64,000 nucleotides of DNA from Heterotrichella gracilis. Lineage: Eukaryota; Sar; Xanthophyceae; Tribonematales; Xanthonemataceae. Every line of letters starts with the position of its first letter. Positions within the stretch are counted from its first letter, which is position 1. The notes beneath the pieces are model-generated. The model did no database searches and was not told the origin of the DNA. It saw only the letters and a program-made list of their open reading frames with translations. The stretch spans positions 41,738 to 105,737 of the forward strand of contig JAULBX010011434.1 in NCBI GenBank assembly GCA_032358255.1, given 5' to 3'. Both the position numbers and the translations under genes were made by a program. Shown piece after piece: positions 11,676 through 25,055 of this stretch.

Positions 11676-13186
11676 CGATGAAAGGACTACATGCTCAGAC
11701 CCATTCCTTGCATGATCAGTACTGGCAAATTTGGTACTGCAAAAAAATCATGTACTTATAGCAGATACGGTATTCGAAGTAGGCCTGGTTGGCGTGCTTG
11801 AAGTGTGTGTGTGTTTTTATTGCCATTGCAACGCCCAGCACACTTGGATAGTGGACCAGTGTCAGGCTGTGGCATCGGATCATCAGGGTGAGTTTACATG
11901 CACCTGCTGTCAGCAGCTCAGTGAGCGGAAACAGACTGTGCACTGGGGGGATTTTGAAACGCTTACATTGCTGCCTATATGTACATTTTGAATCATTTAG
12001 GTAATAGTATTGGTTGCGGGTGGTGTGCTGCCGTGTGAAACCCGTAGTATTAGAGTGTATGCTGTGGGCTGGTAGAAGACCTAGGTGTGGTGCATGATGC
12101 CCGCGGCGCGTTTTACCAGAAATTGCCCGGCAACTTGGGCTGTGATGGCAGTCTTCACCTGATCGAGGGTCCAATAGCTTGTCAGACAGTGGCGGCTTTA
12201 ATAATTAAAATATAACATGTTGGTATTGAATAGCACACTGCATGCATCATGACATGTGCATGGACATCAGCTCTCAGTGAGACAGTCAATGATATGAGAC
12301 CGTTTGCACCTCAGTCTGCTGCAGCTGCTGACACTGCATTGCCAATGATTCATATCGCTGGACCTTTGCATCATGCGGTGGCCACCAGCGTGTGTGGTAC
12401 AGCAAACACAGGTAATGAAGTTACAAAAGACAAAGTAATAAACACATAGGGCAACTTTCTGTATTTATTTTGATACTGCAAGGGAATAATAATTAACGTT
12501 TGCATACGACTCAGTCTGCCTATAATTTGCCACCTGGTTCAACTTGAACCCGGGGCCGGGGGCAGCTCCTGAACGATTAAAAATGCGACGATGACAATGC
12601 CCTTAAAGCCCACCTTAGTACGCACCACACTGCACAGCACCATGTCCATATAGGCCCTATATCCCTCCCATGCATCAACGGCCACTATAAGGCCTAACTG
12701 GCATCCCCAGAGGGTACAATTCAATTTTTCACCACCATGGTCCACTTTTGGACAGTGCAGTATCCTCTTTTATCTGAGAGGTAGTCCATCTGCTAAGCCT
12801 TGGCATGACGTTGTTCGCCAGTGGCTCATTTGTGTGCCAGCCTTGAAGACTTCCTAACAGATCCCCCTGCACCAGGCATGCATCAATTACATCCAGCACC
12901 ATTGTGTGCAGCAACAGGTCAGTTGCACTAAAAGGCAATCAATCCCAGCTGGAGTGTGGCTACACATGTTGTCCAATGCAACCACCATTGGTGTCCTAGA
13001 TAGGTATTCATGAACCCTAAACACATTATACCTAAAACCCTTTCTTCCATTACATAATGGCTGATATTCCATGACACAAAACTGTCTGCATCACACACTG
13101 GCAGCTGTTGCATTGGACCAGGAAGTTTTATTTGCAAGATGACAACTGTGCAATGCAAAATGAGACAGATGGCATTGCGAAGCAGC
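11676..13186. other. Convergent intergenic region
   Basis: This lies between the tag of the eight-cysteine gene and the tag of the Ala/Pro-rich orphan. A weak telomere-like stretch (aaccctaaac) sits near 13013-13043. Only short open frames are present and no gene is supported. Confidence 0.55.
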
Positions 13187-16100
13187 CTAGCACGTACCCA
13201 CGCTGTCTGGGGCCTGCAGGCCAGCGCCTGTCTTCCTGCGCGCAGCACGCTTGGCTGTGGTTGGCTCCACAGTCGCCGGCGCAGCCACGGCCTTGGTCCG
13301 GGCAGTGCGGGGTGCACGCTTGGTACCGACTGACCCCACACTTGGCGGTGCCTCCTGGGAGGCTGCCTCAATGGTGCTCCGGGTGGGGATGGGTGGGTGG
13401 CTCAACTTGCGCAGGTTGTACCTGCACAATGTGAGGCAGCAGGGGTCATTACATGCGGCTTTCTTGCCAGGTTCAGGCCACACAGGTTCAAGGGCCTAGG
13501 TAATTCATAAACTGTTCTTGGTAGGCAGAGGTCCATTGTCATGTTCAGACCTAGAGATGGTGCACTTTTTGTGCTTCATGGACACGCTGCGGCCCTGCCC
13601 CGTGGCCACAGCTGCTGGCTCCTGACACGATTGTACCCCCCTGCCATGGCTGAACATTGCCCTAGGCCTGACTGGCGATCAGTGCTGCCACGGCGCCATA
13701 CCTGCTGCACTTTGTGCATACATGCGCGCCTCCTGGCTGGTCATGGTGGTGGTCATGATCGTCCTCAAAGGCAGGCAGCTCGGTGGGGTGGCCAAAGCCA
13801 TCATCATCCTCAAAATCCGCATCTACCTCTGGGTTACCACTGGCCAGCGCCCTAGTGCGGCAAAGGGGTGCGCGTCATTCATAGGAAACCGCTGACCACG
13901 GTATGCGGTAATGGGATGTGAACACACGGGGTGATGTGCACATCAGGATTTTCACATGGCACTATGCAAGCTGTGGTGCCATTGTCGTTGCTCAAGTTCC
14001 TGTGCTGACTGTGCTGTGCTGGGAAGGCAAGGTGTTGATTAATAATAGGGCGGTATGTTGCCGTCAGCGCCATGATGTACATCACACATTGGACTGAATG
14101 CGTCATGTATTAGATTAGTGACCTCGGGCCAAGCAGGCAGTGGCAGCTCACCTGAGGGGCGAGGTCAGCAGCTGCGCCATGGCGTGCACAGGTGACAAGG
14201 AGTTGTTGAGGAGCTGAACCATTGGCGATGCAGGCCTGGGGGCGGGAGTGACATCAGCCGCCCCTGCAGCTGCAGGCCCGGGTGCCATGTGTCGCCCAAA
14301 CAGGGACCTGCACAAATCAACTTATTAAACCCTGAATAACTGGGCGGAGGCACTGCCTACTCCTGATCTGAGTGGCAGTATAAACAGCATTGCACACATT
14401 GCACACGATCCACATCAGGATCCAAGCGATTCAAGCAGCTGCACCAAGCAGCGGCCTCAATGCAAGACAGCCTGCAACAGCTGCGCCGCTAATTGGCACG
14501 ATGAAGGGGCGCGCCAGAGCAATAAAGGTACGAACAGTGCCAGGACAGGACTGCTTGGCGCCGCACATGCAAGATTAACTGCTAGCCTGAAATGCTTGTC
14601 ACAACATGACTAACTGAACGTTGAAGTGCCACCACAGAACAGGCCACCAGGCGCTACCCACCTGATCACCAGTGCTGAGCACACAAGGGACACCAGCCCC
14701 GCAAACGCTGCCGCCATCGCGGTGGTGGGATCCGCCGCAGTCAGGCGGGCCAGGTTGCTGGCTGCGCGCTGTAGCTGTGGGGCCAGGGTCTGTTGCATCA
14801 GGCTCAGGCGGGCTGCTGCATGGGAGGTCATGGCCTGCATGGACGACAGCAGCTTGTGAGATGTGCTGTGGCATTCCCCCTCCACCGGCTGAAAGCAGAC
14901 AATGCCATGTGTTGCGCATAAATAAAAATGCTCTTAGTGCTTCTGTGTGTGCATACCCAAATTTGAATCAATTCATGTTGTAGAATATTACATATTGTGT
15001 GTTGCAACAAGAAACTTTCACTTCATGAATTTGAGATACTAGGGTGTGGACTGGGCCATGAGCATTGGGTGCACACCATCGCAGCCTCGTGGCATTACCT
15101 GCAGCCTGATCCTGAGCAGGCTCTGGAAGGGAGGAGGCTCAACATCTGCAGGCTGGGCTGGAGCTAAACCCTCCAGAAGGGTTTCTGTGACCCCCACAGG
15201 GGCGCTGGGCAGGCTGTCACCTGGTGAGCGGCTGGCAGGCTTAATTGGCTGCTGAAGCTTGACAGTAGGCTCTGTTGGGGTGGGTTTTGGTGGCTGTACC
15301 TTAGGGATTGCCGCCTTCACGGGTTGCTTGGCTGTGCCAGCTGGTTGGTGGGGTGCGGTGGAGGGTGCACGCCCAGCTGGTTTGGCCTGTGAGGCGACGC
15401 CAGCGGCGGGGGTGGGTTGCACCTGCTGTGGTTTGCTTGGTGCCGGGGTAGGGGTTTTGGTTGTCAGCTGGGGAGCAGCGCCAGTGGGCTTGGCTGGAGC
15501 TGCGGCTGAAGGTACCTGCTGGGCTGTTGCTGCTGACGTGGCGGTGCCCTCCCGAGGGGCAACAGGTGGCTGGGTTGCGGTCGCACTGGCGCTGGGTGGT
15601 GGTGCAGCAGCTGGCTGTGTGGTGGGTTTGATGCTGGCTGCCGCCGGCTTTGGAGGTGGTGGGCTTGCTGTAGCACAGGAGGACAGATGGGTTGCTGGCC
15701 ATGTAGAGATGCATGGCATGCATGCACAAACGGCAAACATGAGCATTGCAGGACAGGTAGATCTGTGCACTGGGAGCAAAATGTCATGCATGTGGCCATC
15801 ATCACATGCAGCACGTGCACATGCACATGGAGACACACACAAACAGCCACCAGTCGACTCACCAGTTGAGGGTGCAGGCGCCTTGGCTCCGGGCTTAGCG
15901 GATGGCTTGCTGCTAGGTGCGTCACTGGCCTGTTTGCTTGCAAGCCTGCCACTGACTCCGCTGACAGGCACGGCATGACCCGCCTGTGCAACCTTCTCTA
16001 CAGCGGGCTGAGCATGTTTGACCTGTGCCTTAGGCTGGCTGGCAGGCTTGGCCTGGCCTGCCTGCGCAACACGCTCTATGGTGGGTTGAGCACGGGTGAC

Positions 16101-19100
16101 CTGTGGTTCAGGCTGGCTGGCAGGCTTGGCATGGCCTGCTTGCGCAGCCTCCCCCGGGGTGGGCTGAACAAGCCTGTCCTGCGGCGCTTGACTGTCTGGT
16201 TTTGTTTGGCTGACAATGTCAGCGACAGCATCCTGCTTTGTGGCTGAGGACACCTGTCCGGCTGCTGTGGTGGCCCACTTGCTCAGCTGGCTGGTGAAGC
16301 TGTCCCAGAATGATTTCACTGCGACAGGCTGGAGCTTCTCCACCTACACGGCATGCGATGTCATGTGACAAGTCCCCACTAGTGCCACAACTAGCAAATG
16401 CTCTCCATTGCGATAACAACTGACATGTACTTGTAAATAATGCATCCCAGCGATGCATTCAGCAGGAGCAGAAGTTGATAATAATAAACGCCCATGGATA
16501 CCCTTGCAGGGCCCTGGCCAAAAATAGCTGCCAGGTCAAATCGACAGTGATACCACTGCAAATGAAATTTAGGCCCACCTTTGCAGTCTCTTGTGCGAAT
16601 GGCAGCAGCGGCACCACCGCGTGCATAATCGGGACCGGCGCGGCAGCGTACATCCTTGCAGCGGCAGGCGACTGCAGCACCACCCCCCCACATCCCACCG
16701 CCAGCACCACCTGCAGCAGCGCTGACAGTACGGTGCCGGTGGTCGGGCGCCAGCTGGCGTGCTGCTTGCTGGGGGCGGTGACCAGGTCATGGAGCGGGTG
16801 TGAGGCGGGTGACATGGAGAACTCCCACTTGGATGACCTGGCAGTGGAGTTGGGCGGGGAGCCCTGCACAGGGCAAGGCCGTCTTAGGGTGCTGGTGGGG
16901 AAGAGGGTGCACCGGACCCCGCCCTCCCCAATCTGCACCATGGTTATGCACCAGGGCCGCACAATTTGCACCGGCATTGATACAGGAATTGCTTCTCACT
17001 TCTCACCATGCAGTGGTACCATGCATGCAAATCAACACTCTGAACAGCCATCTATCCAGCCACCCCACTGGACCGTGCTGCCATGAGACGCCATGCATGC
17101 GCCCCTACCTTCCCAGCATTGGGCTGCGGCGAGGGCGTGTCCAGCTGAATGGCCAGGTTGGCTGTGTCGTCATGCGTGCCAAAGTCCAGCTGCCGGGAGA
17201 TGTTGTCATCCATGGACACCCCGGGCGAGATGATGAGGCAAGGGGGCGCAGCTGAGGCCCTGGCCTCCTCCTCAGGCACGCTGATGGGGCTACCCAGTGC
17301 CTCGGCCTTGGCGGTGGTCTGCGCAGATAGCCGTGCATGGTTAGAGCTGCGTTCGAATTTAGGAGTAATTCAATATCTTTTTGTGGATATTGTTTTCCCC
17401 TCCCTCTTCCTGCTGCATTACATATACAAATACCCATGCCTGTCCCCGAGTGGCCAGGGTGGAAAGCTGGTGATGGTGCATGGCATGATGCACTGGGCAG
17501 TGCTTTGTGAAGGAATTGTACAAGTTCCGGGGGTGGGAAGCGGATGATGGTGCATGGCATGTTGCAATATTGCATAGGACAAGCAGTCAAGCCAACAGTA
17601 GAGTTTGATTTCATGCAGATGACAACGGCACCAGTCAATGATTCCCGGCAGCATCCATGCAGTGCGGCACTTCACAAGGAACCTAGATACACAGGCATGG
17701 CAATCCAACATGCTTGGCACATACCCGTGAGGTAGTGCCAGGTGAGCGCGGCTCATGCTTGGTCAGCTGCGCCGCAACCCGCATGGCTGCGCTGCCCACC
17801 GGGGTGCCACCTGGCGCAAGCTGCACTAGTGCTGGCTTTGAGGCGCTCGCACCCATGGGATGTGCTACCCGGGTGGTGGCTGTGGGGGCAGCCAAGGGTG
17901 GCTTGGCGGGAGTGGTGCCCCGCATCGCCTGCTTGGGTGCTTCAGGCCTGGCTGGCTTGCGGGCTGACACGGCAGCCGCGCTATCAAAGGTCTTCTGGAG
18001 GTCGACTGTGGGGTCAGACCAGGCGACCTGCACGGTGATCTACCGCTTGGCCACAATATAAAGGCCCGTGCATGGGTGGCATTACCTTAAGAATTGTACC
18101 AGGTTGCTCCCAAAAAGCCACGATAAAGTTTTAAATGATTTCTTAAAAAGATCATGGCATTGGTAGTGAGACTTTGCAAGATTACCTCTGTTGATTTCCC
18201 CAATTTGGGTGGCTTACCTCTACACATTTTACATAGAGTGTTATTCATAAAAGATAAGAATAAAAAAGGAGGCAAAAGAATCATCCAGATTGTATTGTAG
18301 AATGAAATGTTGTGTGCGCTGTGCAGATTGACCCTACCTTGGGTGGCACATTCTCGTCATTTTCTGCGTAGCTCTCTTCGCTGCCTCCATCGCTGTCATC
18401 GTCAGCCACAGGATGGGCACCACCCTTGGTGCGAGGGGTCATTGCATACCCAGCCGCACACAAGTCTGGCATGGTGGCCTTGAGCATGTCGATGTTCAAT
18501 GCCCTGCACAGCAAAATTAAAATTCAATTAAACTTACTACAGTATTTAAAAGATTATATTAGTTGAACATATTAGTGAATTACGTAACTGCATAGTCAAC
18601 ATGCAGATGTTAGTGCATTATAAATCACACACTTTATTATGAAATTCGTTTTGCTATCTGTGGCTGGTGACTGGTAAGCTTACCTGGGTTCTTGGGGTGC
18701 AGAGACCATTGAAGCCTGCACGGTGACAGGCGCCCCTCTGCTCGACATGGCTGCAGCTGCTCCAGCCTTTTGTTTGGGTGTCTGGAACGTCGCAGGGGAC
18801 GGCGCAGGCGTGGGCGCCCCAAACATGCTCACAAAGCTTTGCGAGGCCTTTGGCGGGGACAGCCCTGGACCGCCTGTGAACCACAGCCTTGTCAGATAAA
18901 CGCCTTACAGTCTGTGAAAGAGCTGCAGCTTGCATGGGAATGGTTGCAGTGCAAGTGGGTGAAAAACTTGCTTGTGAATTCAGTTCCACGCTCAAAGTAT
19001 GGGGCCATTGGGACTGCAGCGTGACGACAGTATGCCATGCAATCTGCTGACCGCAATGTGGTGGGGAATGCAACCCATCCCCACCTGGTCCCAGCTTGCT

Positions 19101-19918
19101 GTTCAAGGTGAAGGCCGCCATCTGCGGCACGCTGAGGGCAACTGCGCTCCGGACAAGTTCCCCTTTCGCTGTGCTCTCATCAAACTGCGGCGGCGGTGCA
19201 GCACAGTCAGTGTGCGTGGGTTATATGTGTGTGTATGCGTGGAGGGTGCATGTGCAACCAGCGTTTGGATAGCAGCGCACCTCAGTGACCTGCTCTTGTT
19301 CTGCCCCACTCCAAAAGCTGAACCGGTCGTCAACAGGGTGCGACTGGAGGGTTGAGACTGCAAATGAGCACAACCACTTCAGTTCATACAGCCTAGGGCT
19401 GGCATGCTGCCACCTTGCTGGTGGCTGGATGCGGGTGTGAAGGCTTGTACATGTAGCAACCCGCCTCTAGCCTTGGGATACGCGATGCCTGAACCAAGCT
19501 GGTGGTGCAGGCCTATGCAAGGTGCTGGCTGCTCATCTGGCTGTACTGCTGGAGTGCAAGTGACTAACCCACCCACCTTCACTGGTTGGCGTAGCCTGGG
19601 CACTGTGCGCAGCAAACGCCTCCAGAGACCCAACGGAGCACCCACTGGTGCTGTTGCTGGCCATCACGCCAGCTGGAGTGCGTGTCTCTGGCCGCACGCC
19701 AAATGGGTTGTTGTGGGGAGAGTAGCTACCTTTGGCTTGCGGCTGCTCCCACAGAGGGTTCTCCTTCCAACCACTGCATGGAGCAACAAGTTGAGCAAAC
19801 CATAGAGGGGCCCGGTATGGAAGTCTATTGGAAGGTCAAAACCGGGCAAGTTTGGAAGGCAAAAGAGTTACCTTGGAGGCGTGCCTGCTTCTTCACTGCT
19901 CCTGGCAGGTGTCTCCAT
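13187..19918 (-). CDS. Ala/Pro-rich orphan with two hydrophobic segments
   Basis: Fifteen exons with fully consistent phases: 19872-19918, 19577-19773, 19281-19357, 19085-19184, 18684-18873, 18338-18503, 17725-18027, 17109-17318, 16579-16863, 15863-16343, 15099-15667, 14662-14888, 14152-14307, 13702-13851 and 13187-13421. They give about 1130 residues and I do not recognise a family. The first 250 residues hold several S/T-P sites and a 'NPFGVRPETRTPAG' stretch. A hydrophobic span lies at about 473-493 ('GTVLSALLQVVLAVGCGGVVL' region). It is followed by roughly 2.7 imperfect 26-residue repeats built on 'VAQAGxAKPASQP'. A long Pro/Ala/Lys-rich segment comes next, then a second hydrophobic span at about 932-951. 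The tail is acidic and His-rich with 'CTKC', and ends Arg/Lys-rich. A membrane or nuclear-envelope role is possible but unproven. Confidence 0.75.
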
Positions 19919-20765
19919 CACGTTCCTCAATGGTATGTAGGTGCATAACAAACGGTTGCACTGTGATCAGCTCCTGTGGACACGGCAAAGTAAAGCTAGG
20001 CTTATAAATGCTGTTTATCCGTTTCCATGCAGGTTGATTGCTGAGTTTGACGAGTGGCCTAGATCAATCAGCGACCATCAAGTGGCAGCATTGGTGGGGG
20101 TGGTCCAGCTGGAACCTTGAACTTCAAGGCTTGAAGGCAGGCACTTGGGACGCCTGGCACTACTTGATATGCACTATATGATAGGAAATCAAGCACAACA
20201 CACTCTGCTAGGCAGCGCTCCTCACCTGACAGGTGCGCAAGGCCTTCCACCGATCGTCAACGCCAAGGGTTCCACCCAGTCAATGCCCTGCCCAGTCCGC
20301 GATACCCTTCACGCGCGGTTCAGCAGAACACGTCTCTCGATAGCCAACGGGTCTTCCAGCCTTAACCGTGTGCTTGCGTGTATATATGCGTGGCTCTTTG
20401 GGAGTCAAGACGCTATCCAACTGCTTTTGCTGAAAAGCTGTCGTACAAAATTTGAAAGGGTCAGGCCGCCGCCGGCCGTCATAACCGCCGGCCGTTCGGT
20501 GGGTCAGACCCTCAGCAGGGTTCCACAGTGGCACTTGCAGCTCACCGTTCGCAGCGCTATCCTTTCTGGGTTGGTACGAGAGCTTCTCCCGCCGTTGTTT
20601 CGGAGTGGTGGTGTGTTTATGCTGCTGGTGCTTGACCCTGCTATAAGACCCACTCTTGAAAGCGTGTCCAGTCTTGTGCGCGACAGAGTGTTGCTGTGGA
20701 TCCACTCCCCGCTCCAGTATCGGGGTGCTGTGCCAAGCCCGTAGTAGTCGCCCCAACCTGCAGCC
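19919..20765. promoter_or_regulatory. Divergent upstream region orphan / pyruvate kinase
   Basis: This is 0.85 kb between divergent ATGs and should contain both promoters. A 60-codon frame on the minus strand ends in a Pro-rich stretch near 20068 but lacks an ATG and a splice partner, so it was not called as a gene. Confidence 0.5.
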
Positions 20766-23700
20766 ATGGCGTGCCCAATAGCCAGGCCAGGTGCCGGGCT
20801 GCATGCCACAAGCTACAGGGAAAGCACTGTGGGTCTGCCAGTGGCCCCAAAGGGCCTCAGGATGTGGGGACGTCCCACAGTGGTGTGCAACGCTGCCAAG
20901 CCCAAGAGTGCAATCAAAGCGAGCACTGTTGAGACGGTGCCACACGCACCCCCAGCACCCAAGAATGGGCCAAGCACCAGCATCTCCCTCGACGTGGACG
21001 CTGTGCTGGAGAAGGAGATGAGTGAGAACGGTGAGTAGTTACGGGAAGGCATCCTTGTCACCTCAAGACATGCCTAGTCCTGCAAACTGATCTAGCACCC
21101 ACGGCGTCTGTAGGCTTCAGGAGCACAAGGCGGACCAAGATCATCTGCACAATCGGTCCAGCCACGTGCTCTGAGGAGATGCTGGAGACGCTTGCAGCCA
21201 ACGGCATGAACGTGGCCAGGCTGAACATGTGCCATGGCACCCACGAGTGGCACAAGGCAGTGATTGACAGGATCAGGAAGCTGAACCAAGAGCACGGGTG
21301 GGTGGCAGTGTGCTCTATTGGCTGCACACTGACCTCTCTGATAGCGCATGAGCAGCAACATTCACACTATGCATGCACTCACTCTTGCAGGTACTCGGTT
21401 GCCATCATGGTGGACACAGAGGGCAGCGAGGTGCACATAGCAGCTGCCAAGGAACCCATCAAGGCAGAGGTGGGTATGCAGTGTGCTGCGTACATATTGC
21501 GCACGTTGCAGTGCTGCCTCAATTGGGCGTAGCATGACGCTGCACCAAGTTGACACTGCAACCATGGTACTGCAACTACCCCAGATCGCGCAAGGTTGAT
21601 AAACGCTAGGACCAGTTGGTGGTGCTTGCCTTGCATGTGCAGCTGATAATCTGGCTGTACTGCTGGAGTGCATGTAATAGAGTAACTTGCAAACCGTGCA
21701 GGTGGGCGATGACTTTGTGTTCACCATCCGAGGGGGTGAAGCCACCGAAGGCAACAACAGGACCCTGGTGGTCAGCTACGATGCCTTCATTGACGATGTG
21801 CAGGTACAAACTAGCAGTAGGGATGTGCTGGCGGGGTGCTCATTCCCGATCTTTCTTGAGCACTGGAACATGTGGGGCTGGACGCCCAAGACCACTGAGG
21901 CTCACCTGACTGCATGTGCATGATGCTGCTTAAACAAGATGAGAGCGGTGGCGCAAGGATGTATAGGTTTGACTGCTGGTCTAATAGTACTGCCTGATTG
22001 CATGCAACTTGGAGCTGACTTGCTCGCACAGGACTGCAGTATGGAAAGGACAGTTATGAACTGTTGGTGCGTTCACTGCAGGTTGGTGATACCATTGTTG
22101 TGGATGGCGGGCTGGTCTCTTTGGATGTGTTCGAGAAGGCAGGGCCGGACGTCAAGGCCAAGGTGGTTGACCCTGGCTTCCTGCTGTCACGCGCCAACCT
22201 GACCTTCAGGCGCGGCGGCGATATCATCCGCGCGCGCAACGCCATGCTCCCAGTGCTTTCCTCGAAGGTATGTTCGCGTCAAAAGGGTGAAAGCGCCTTT
22301 GGACCGCCACATGTCAGGAATTTAGAAATCGCCACTCAGCCATGTGTGCATTTGACTGACATATTGTGGCCTGTGCGTCTGCAACATGAGAATCGCAATG
22401 AAATTGAAGTTCTTTTGATTTTGGAATTGATTGATGTGAACCTTGCATCAGGACTGGTTGGACATCGACTTTGCCATCAAAGAGCGGGTGGACTTCATCG
22501 CCATCTCGTTTGTCAAGACAGCAGATGTTGTGAACAACCTCAAGAGCTACGTCAGCTCACGCGCCAACCGCTACATCGAAATCATTGCCAAGATCGAGAG
22601 CTTTGACTCCGTGCCCAACCTGCCTGATATCGTGGAGGCATCTGATGGCGTCATGGTGGCGCGGGGCGACCTGGGTAAGGGGGCACAACTACTGTCCATC
22701 ATTCCATCATGTGTGAGCTGGCATTTAACATTGCACCTCTTGTCTGCATGAAATTGGTTGAAATGCCCATGCTGCATCCTGTTGTGCTTGTGGATAGCAT
22801 CAGTGGTCCGAGTTTGGGGCATCAAGCGCCCATGCACCACCTGTGGTCGCTCCAAACTTGCACAGCGTGCCTGGCTGTATTGCTGGAATGCATGTAACTC
22901 AAAGAACTATCTAACAGCGTGCCTGTGGTGCTGCAGGTGCGCAGATTGCCTTGGAGGATGTGCCCTCTGTCCAGAAGGAGGTGGTCATGCGGTGCCGCCA
23001 GGCTGGCAAGCCCGTCATCGTGGCGTCACACCTGCTGCAGTCCATGATGGAGTACCCAACGCCCACCCGCGCAGAGGTAAGCGGCCTGCAAGTTGTATCC
23101 TGCAGGTGCTGGTCTCAAGGGCACAATATGCATGCAATGTAAACAATCTGCAAAATTAGGAATGCGCACAATGTTTTGGGCATGTAAATACTCATGCTAT
23201 GGCTTGAGCACAATATCCATGTCCAAAATCTGCTCATATTGAAACAAAATGTAGGGCTTCCAAGTGCTGCATTTGGCACCAAATTCTGGGCCAGGAGAGT
23301 ACACCTGTAGCTCGTGTGAAGGGGCACTGGCAGCTTTGAGCACTGCGGCAGCAAGGTTGTTGTAAATGTGGATGTGGATGGTGGCGATGTGATATTTACC
23401 CTTGCCTGTTGCAGGTGGCTGACATTGCGGATGTGGTCCGGCAAAGGGCAGATGCCCTGATGCTTTCTGGCGAGTCTGCTGCAGGGCAGTTCCCCGGCAA
23501 AGCAGTGGATGTGCTGCGTGCTGTGGCCACCAGGGTGGAGGAGTGGTGCAGGTACGATCGCGCTTCACCCCTGTTGCACAGCCTCATGGCATGGAGCATG
23601 ACACCGCCATGGAAATGGTCGCTGCTGTCTGCTGCTGGCTGGGTGCAGCTGGCAATGAAGACCTGTTTGTGGATGTAATATAAAAACAAACAAACAGAAA

Positions 23701-25055
23701 TGCATTCCCAGCCGGCATCGGCTTATTGCCTTGTGTATACCTGGAGGCACACATTTGGCACACTATGTCCACAATGTCATGACTAGTTGAGTGAGTAAAT
23801 AAGTGTTGCAAGCTCGTAATATACATGTGGGTTCAACATACTTGCATCTAGTACAACAACATTCTTCCGTATGTATACCACAAGCATTGCTGTCTCACCA
23901 ACCTGCCCATGGTCACGCAGGCAAGACAAGCACGGCAGCATCGTGCTGCCCAGCATCGCCACAACTGCAGATGGACGGGTGAGCGAGGAGATGTGCGCCT
24001 CAGCTGCCATCCTCGCCAACAACCTCAACGCTGCAGCCCTCTTTGTGTACACGCGCAGAGGCTACATGGCCAACTTCCTGTCCCGCACAAGGTAACTGCT
24101 TGGGCCCAAAACCATGTGTAGGTTTTGTTAATTAGGTAGGTGAAATAGGTTTCTGCCCTCACGCACTGTAGCAGAATCCCTGGGGGTTGCAGTGGTGGTC
24201 ACTGGCTCAGGTGTGCACATGCACAGAACTCTTTGGGAAACAAAACATCATTGTTCACTGAGCAGTGCAACCATCAAGCCCAGCCTGCACAAGATGTATG
24301 GCTCCAATGATTCTTATTATAGGAGCTAAATGGCAGCACTAGCTGAGTACATTAAAAAAATATTGTTGTTATGCGGCATATATATTATATTCATTTACCA
24401 TGATTTCACAATGCATGCTCAAGCTACAGACTGCTGGCCGAGCATTTCTCGGTGCACAGAGCTGGTGACTGACTGACGGCTGTGCTCCTGCAGGCCGGAC
24501 TGCCCTGTGTTTGCGTTCACAGATGAGCAGGATGTGCGGCAACGCATGAACCTGCGGTGGGGCGTCATCCCCTTCCGCATCGACTTCTCATCAGACCCAG
24601 AGGAGAACGTGCAACGGACTTTCAGGTGAACCCGGCTGCTTTGCGACTGGTATCTAATTTTCAAGTTGCTATTTTTGTTTATTGTGAATAGCTTTGGCGG
24701 GAATGCAACCATACACATGCATGCCAGCAATTCCGCCTGCCCTCCATGCCTTGCGCCAGCCATGCCCGTCCTGGGACCCCTCTACACCATGTGGCATTGG
24801 TGGTGTCGATGCAGCCAAGTCCTGCTTTGCGATACTGCCATCCATCCATCCACGCCAAGCTTTGTTTGAGGCATGCCAATGCGCACATGGTGGCTGGTTT
24901 CAGAGTGGTGTTTGATTTCCGGCGTGTGCTGCTGCAGGCTGCTCAAGGCAAGGAACCTGATTGAGCCGGGGCAGCTGGTGGTGGTGGTCAGTGACATCCG
25001 GCCGGATGTGAACGGGGTGGTCCGATCTGTGCAAGTGAGGCACGTGCCAGCTTGA
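20766..25055 (+). CDS. Pyruvate kinase, plastid PKp1-like
   Basis: Eleven exons: 20766-21030, 21114-21297, 21391-21469, 21702-21803, 22082-22267, 22452-22674, 22937-23076, 23415-23551, 23921-24091, 24494-24625 and 24938-25055. They give 578 residues, all phases agreeing. The enzyme converts phosphoenolpyruvate and ADP to pyruvate and ATP. The first roughly 90 residues are Ser/Ala/Lys-rich without family similarity, as expected of a chloroplast transit peptide. Catalytic blocks are visible: '[15 protein letters not shown]', '[10 protein letters not shown]', the metal and substrate segment '[18 protein letters not shown]', '[11 protein letters not shown]', and '[17 protein letters not shown]' followed by 'ALMLSGESA'. 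The Cys where most isoforms have Ser in the HG motif and the 'DTEGSEVH' block are typical of the plastid alpha (PKp1) subunit. By family it should work in plastid fatty-acid precursor supply with a beta partner. Confidence 0.95.
23683..23731 (+). repeat. Dispersed short repeat copy with small hairpin
   Basis: This sits in a pyruvate kinase intron. It shares an (aaac)n-like run followed by 'agccg-catcggcttattgcc' with 33453-33501. The agccg/cggct arms can pair around a four-base loop. Confidence 0.6.

Noticed and set aside
15259-15978. 239-codon plus-strand open frame
   Set aside because: It is the antisense shadow of the Pro/Ala-rich exons of the 15-exon minus gene; the minus reading has splice borders and consistent phase, this one does not.
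20068-20250. Possible first exon of the Ala/Pro-rich orphan with a Pro-rich end
   Set aside because: It lacks an ATG; the 47-base exon at 19872-19918 gives both an ATG and the required phase-2 donor.
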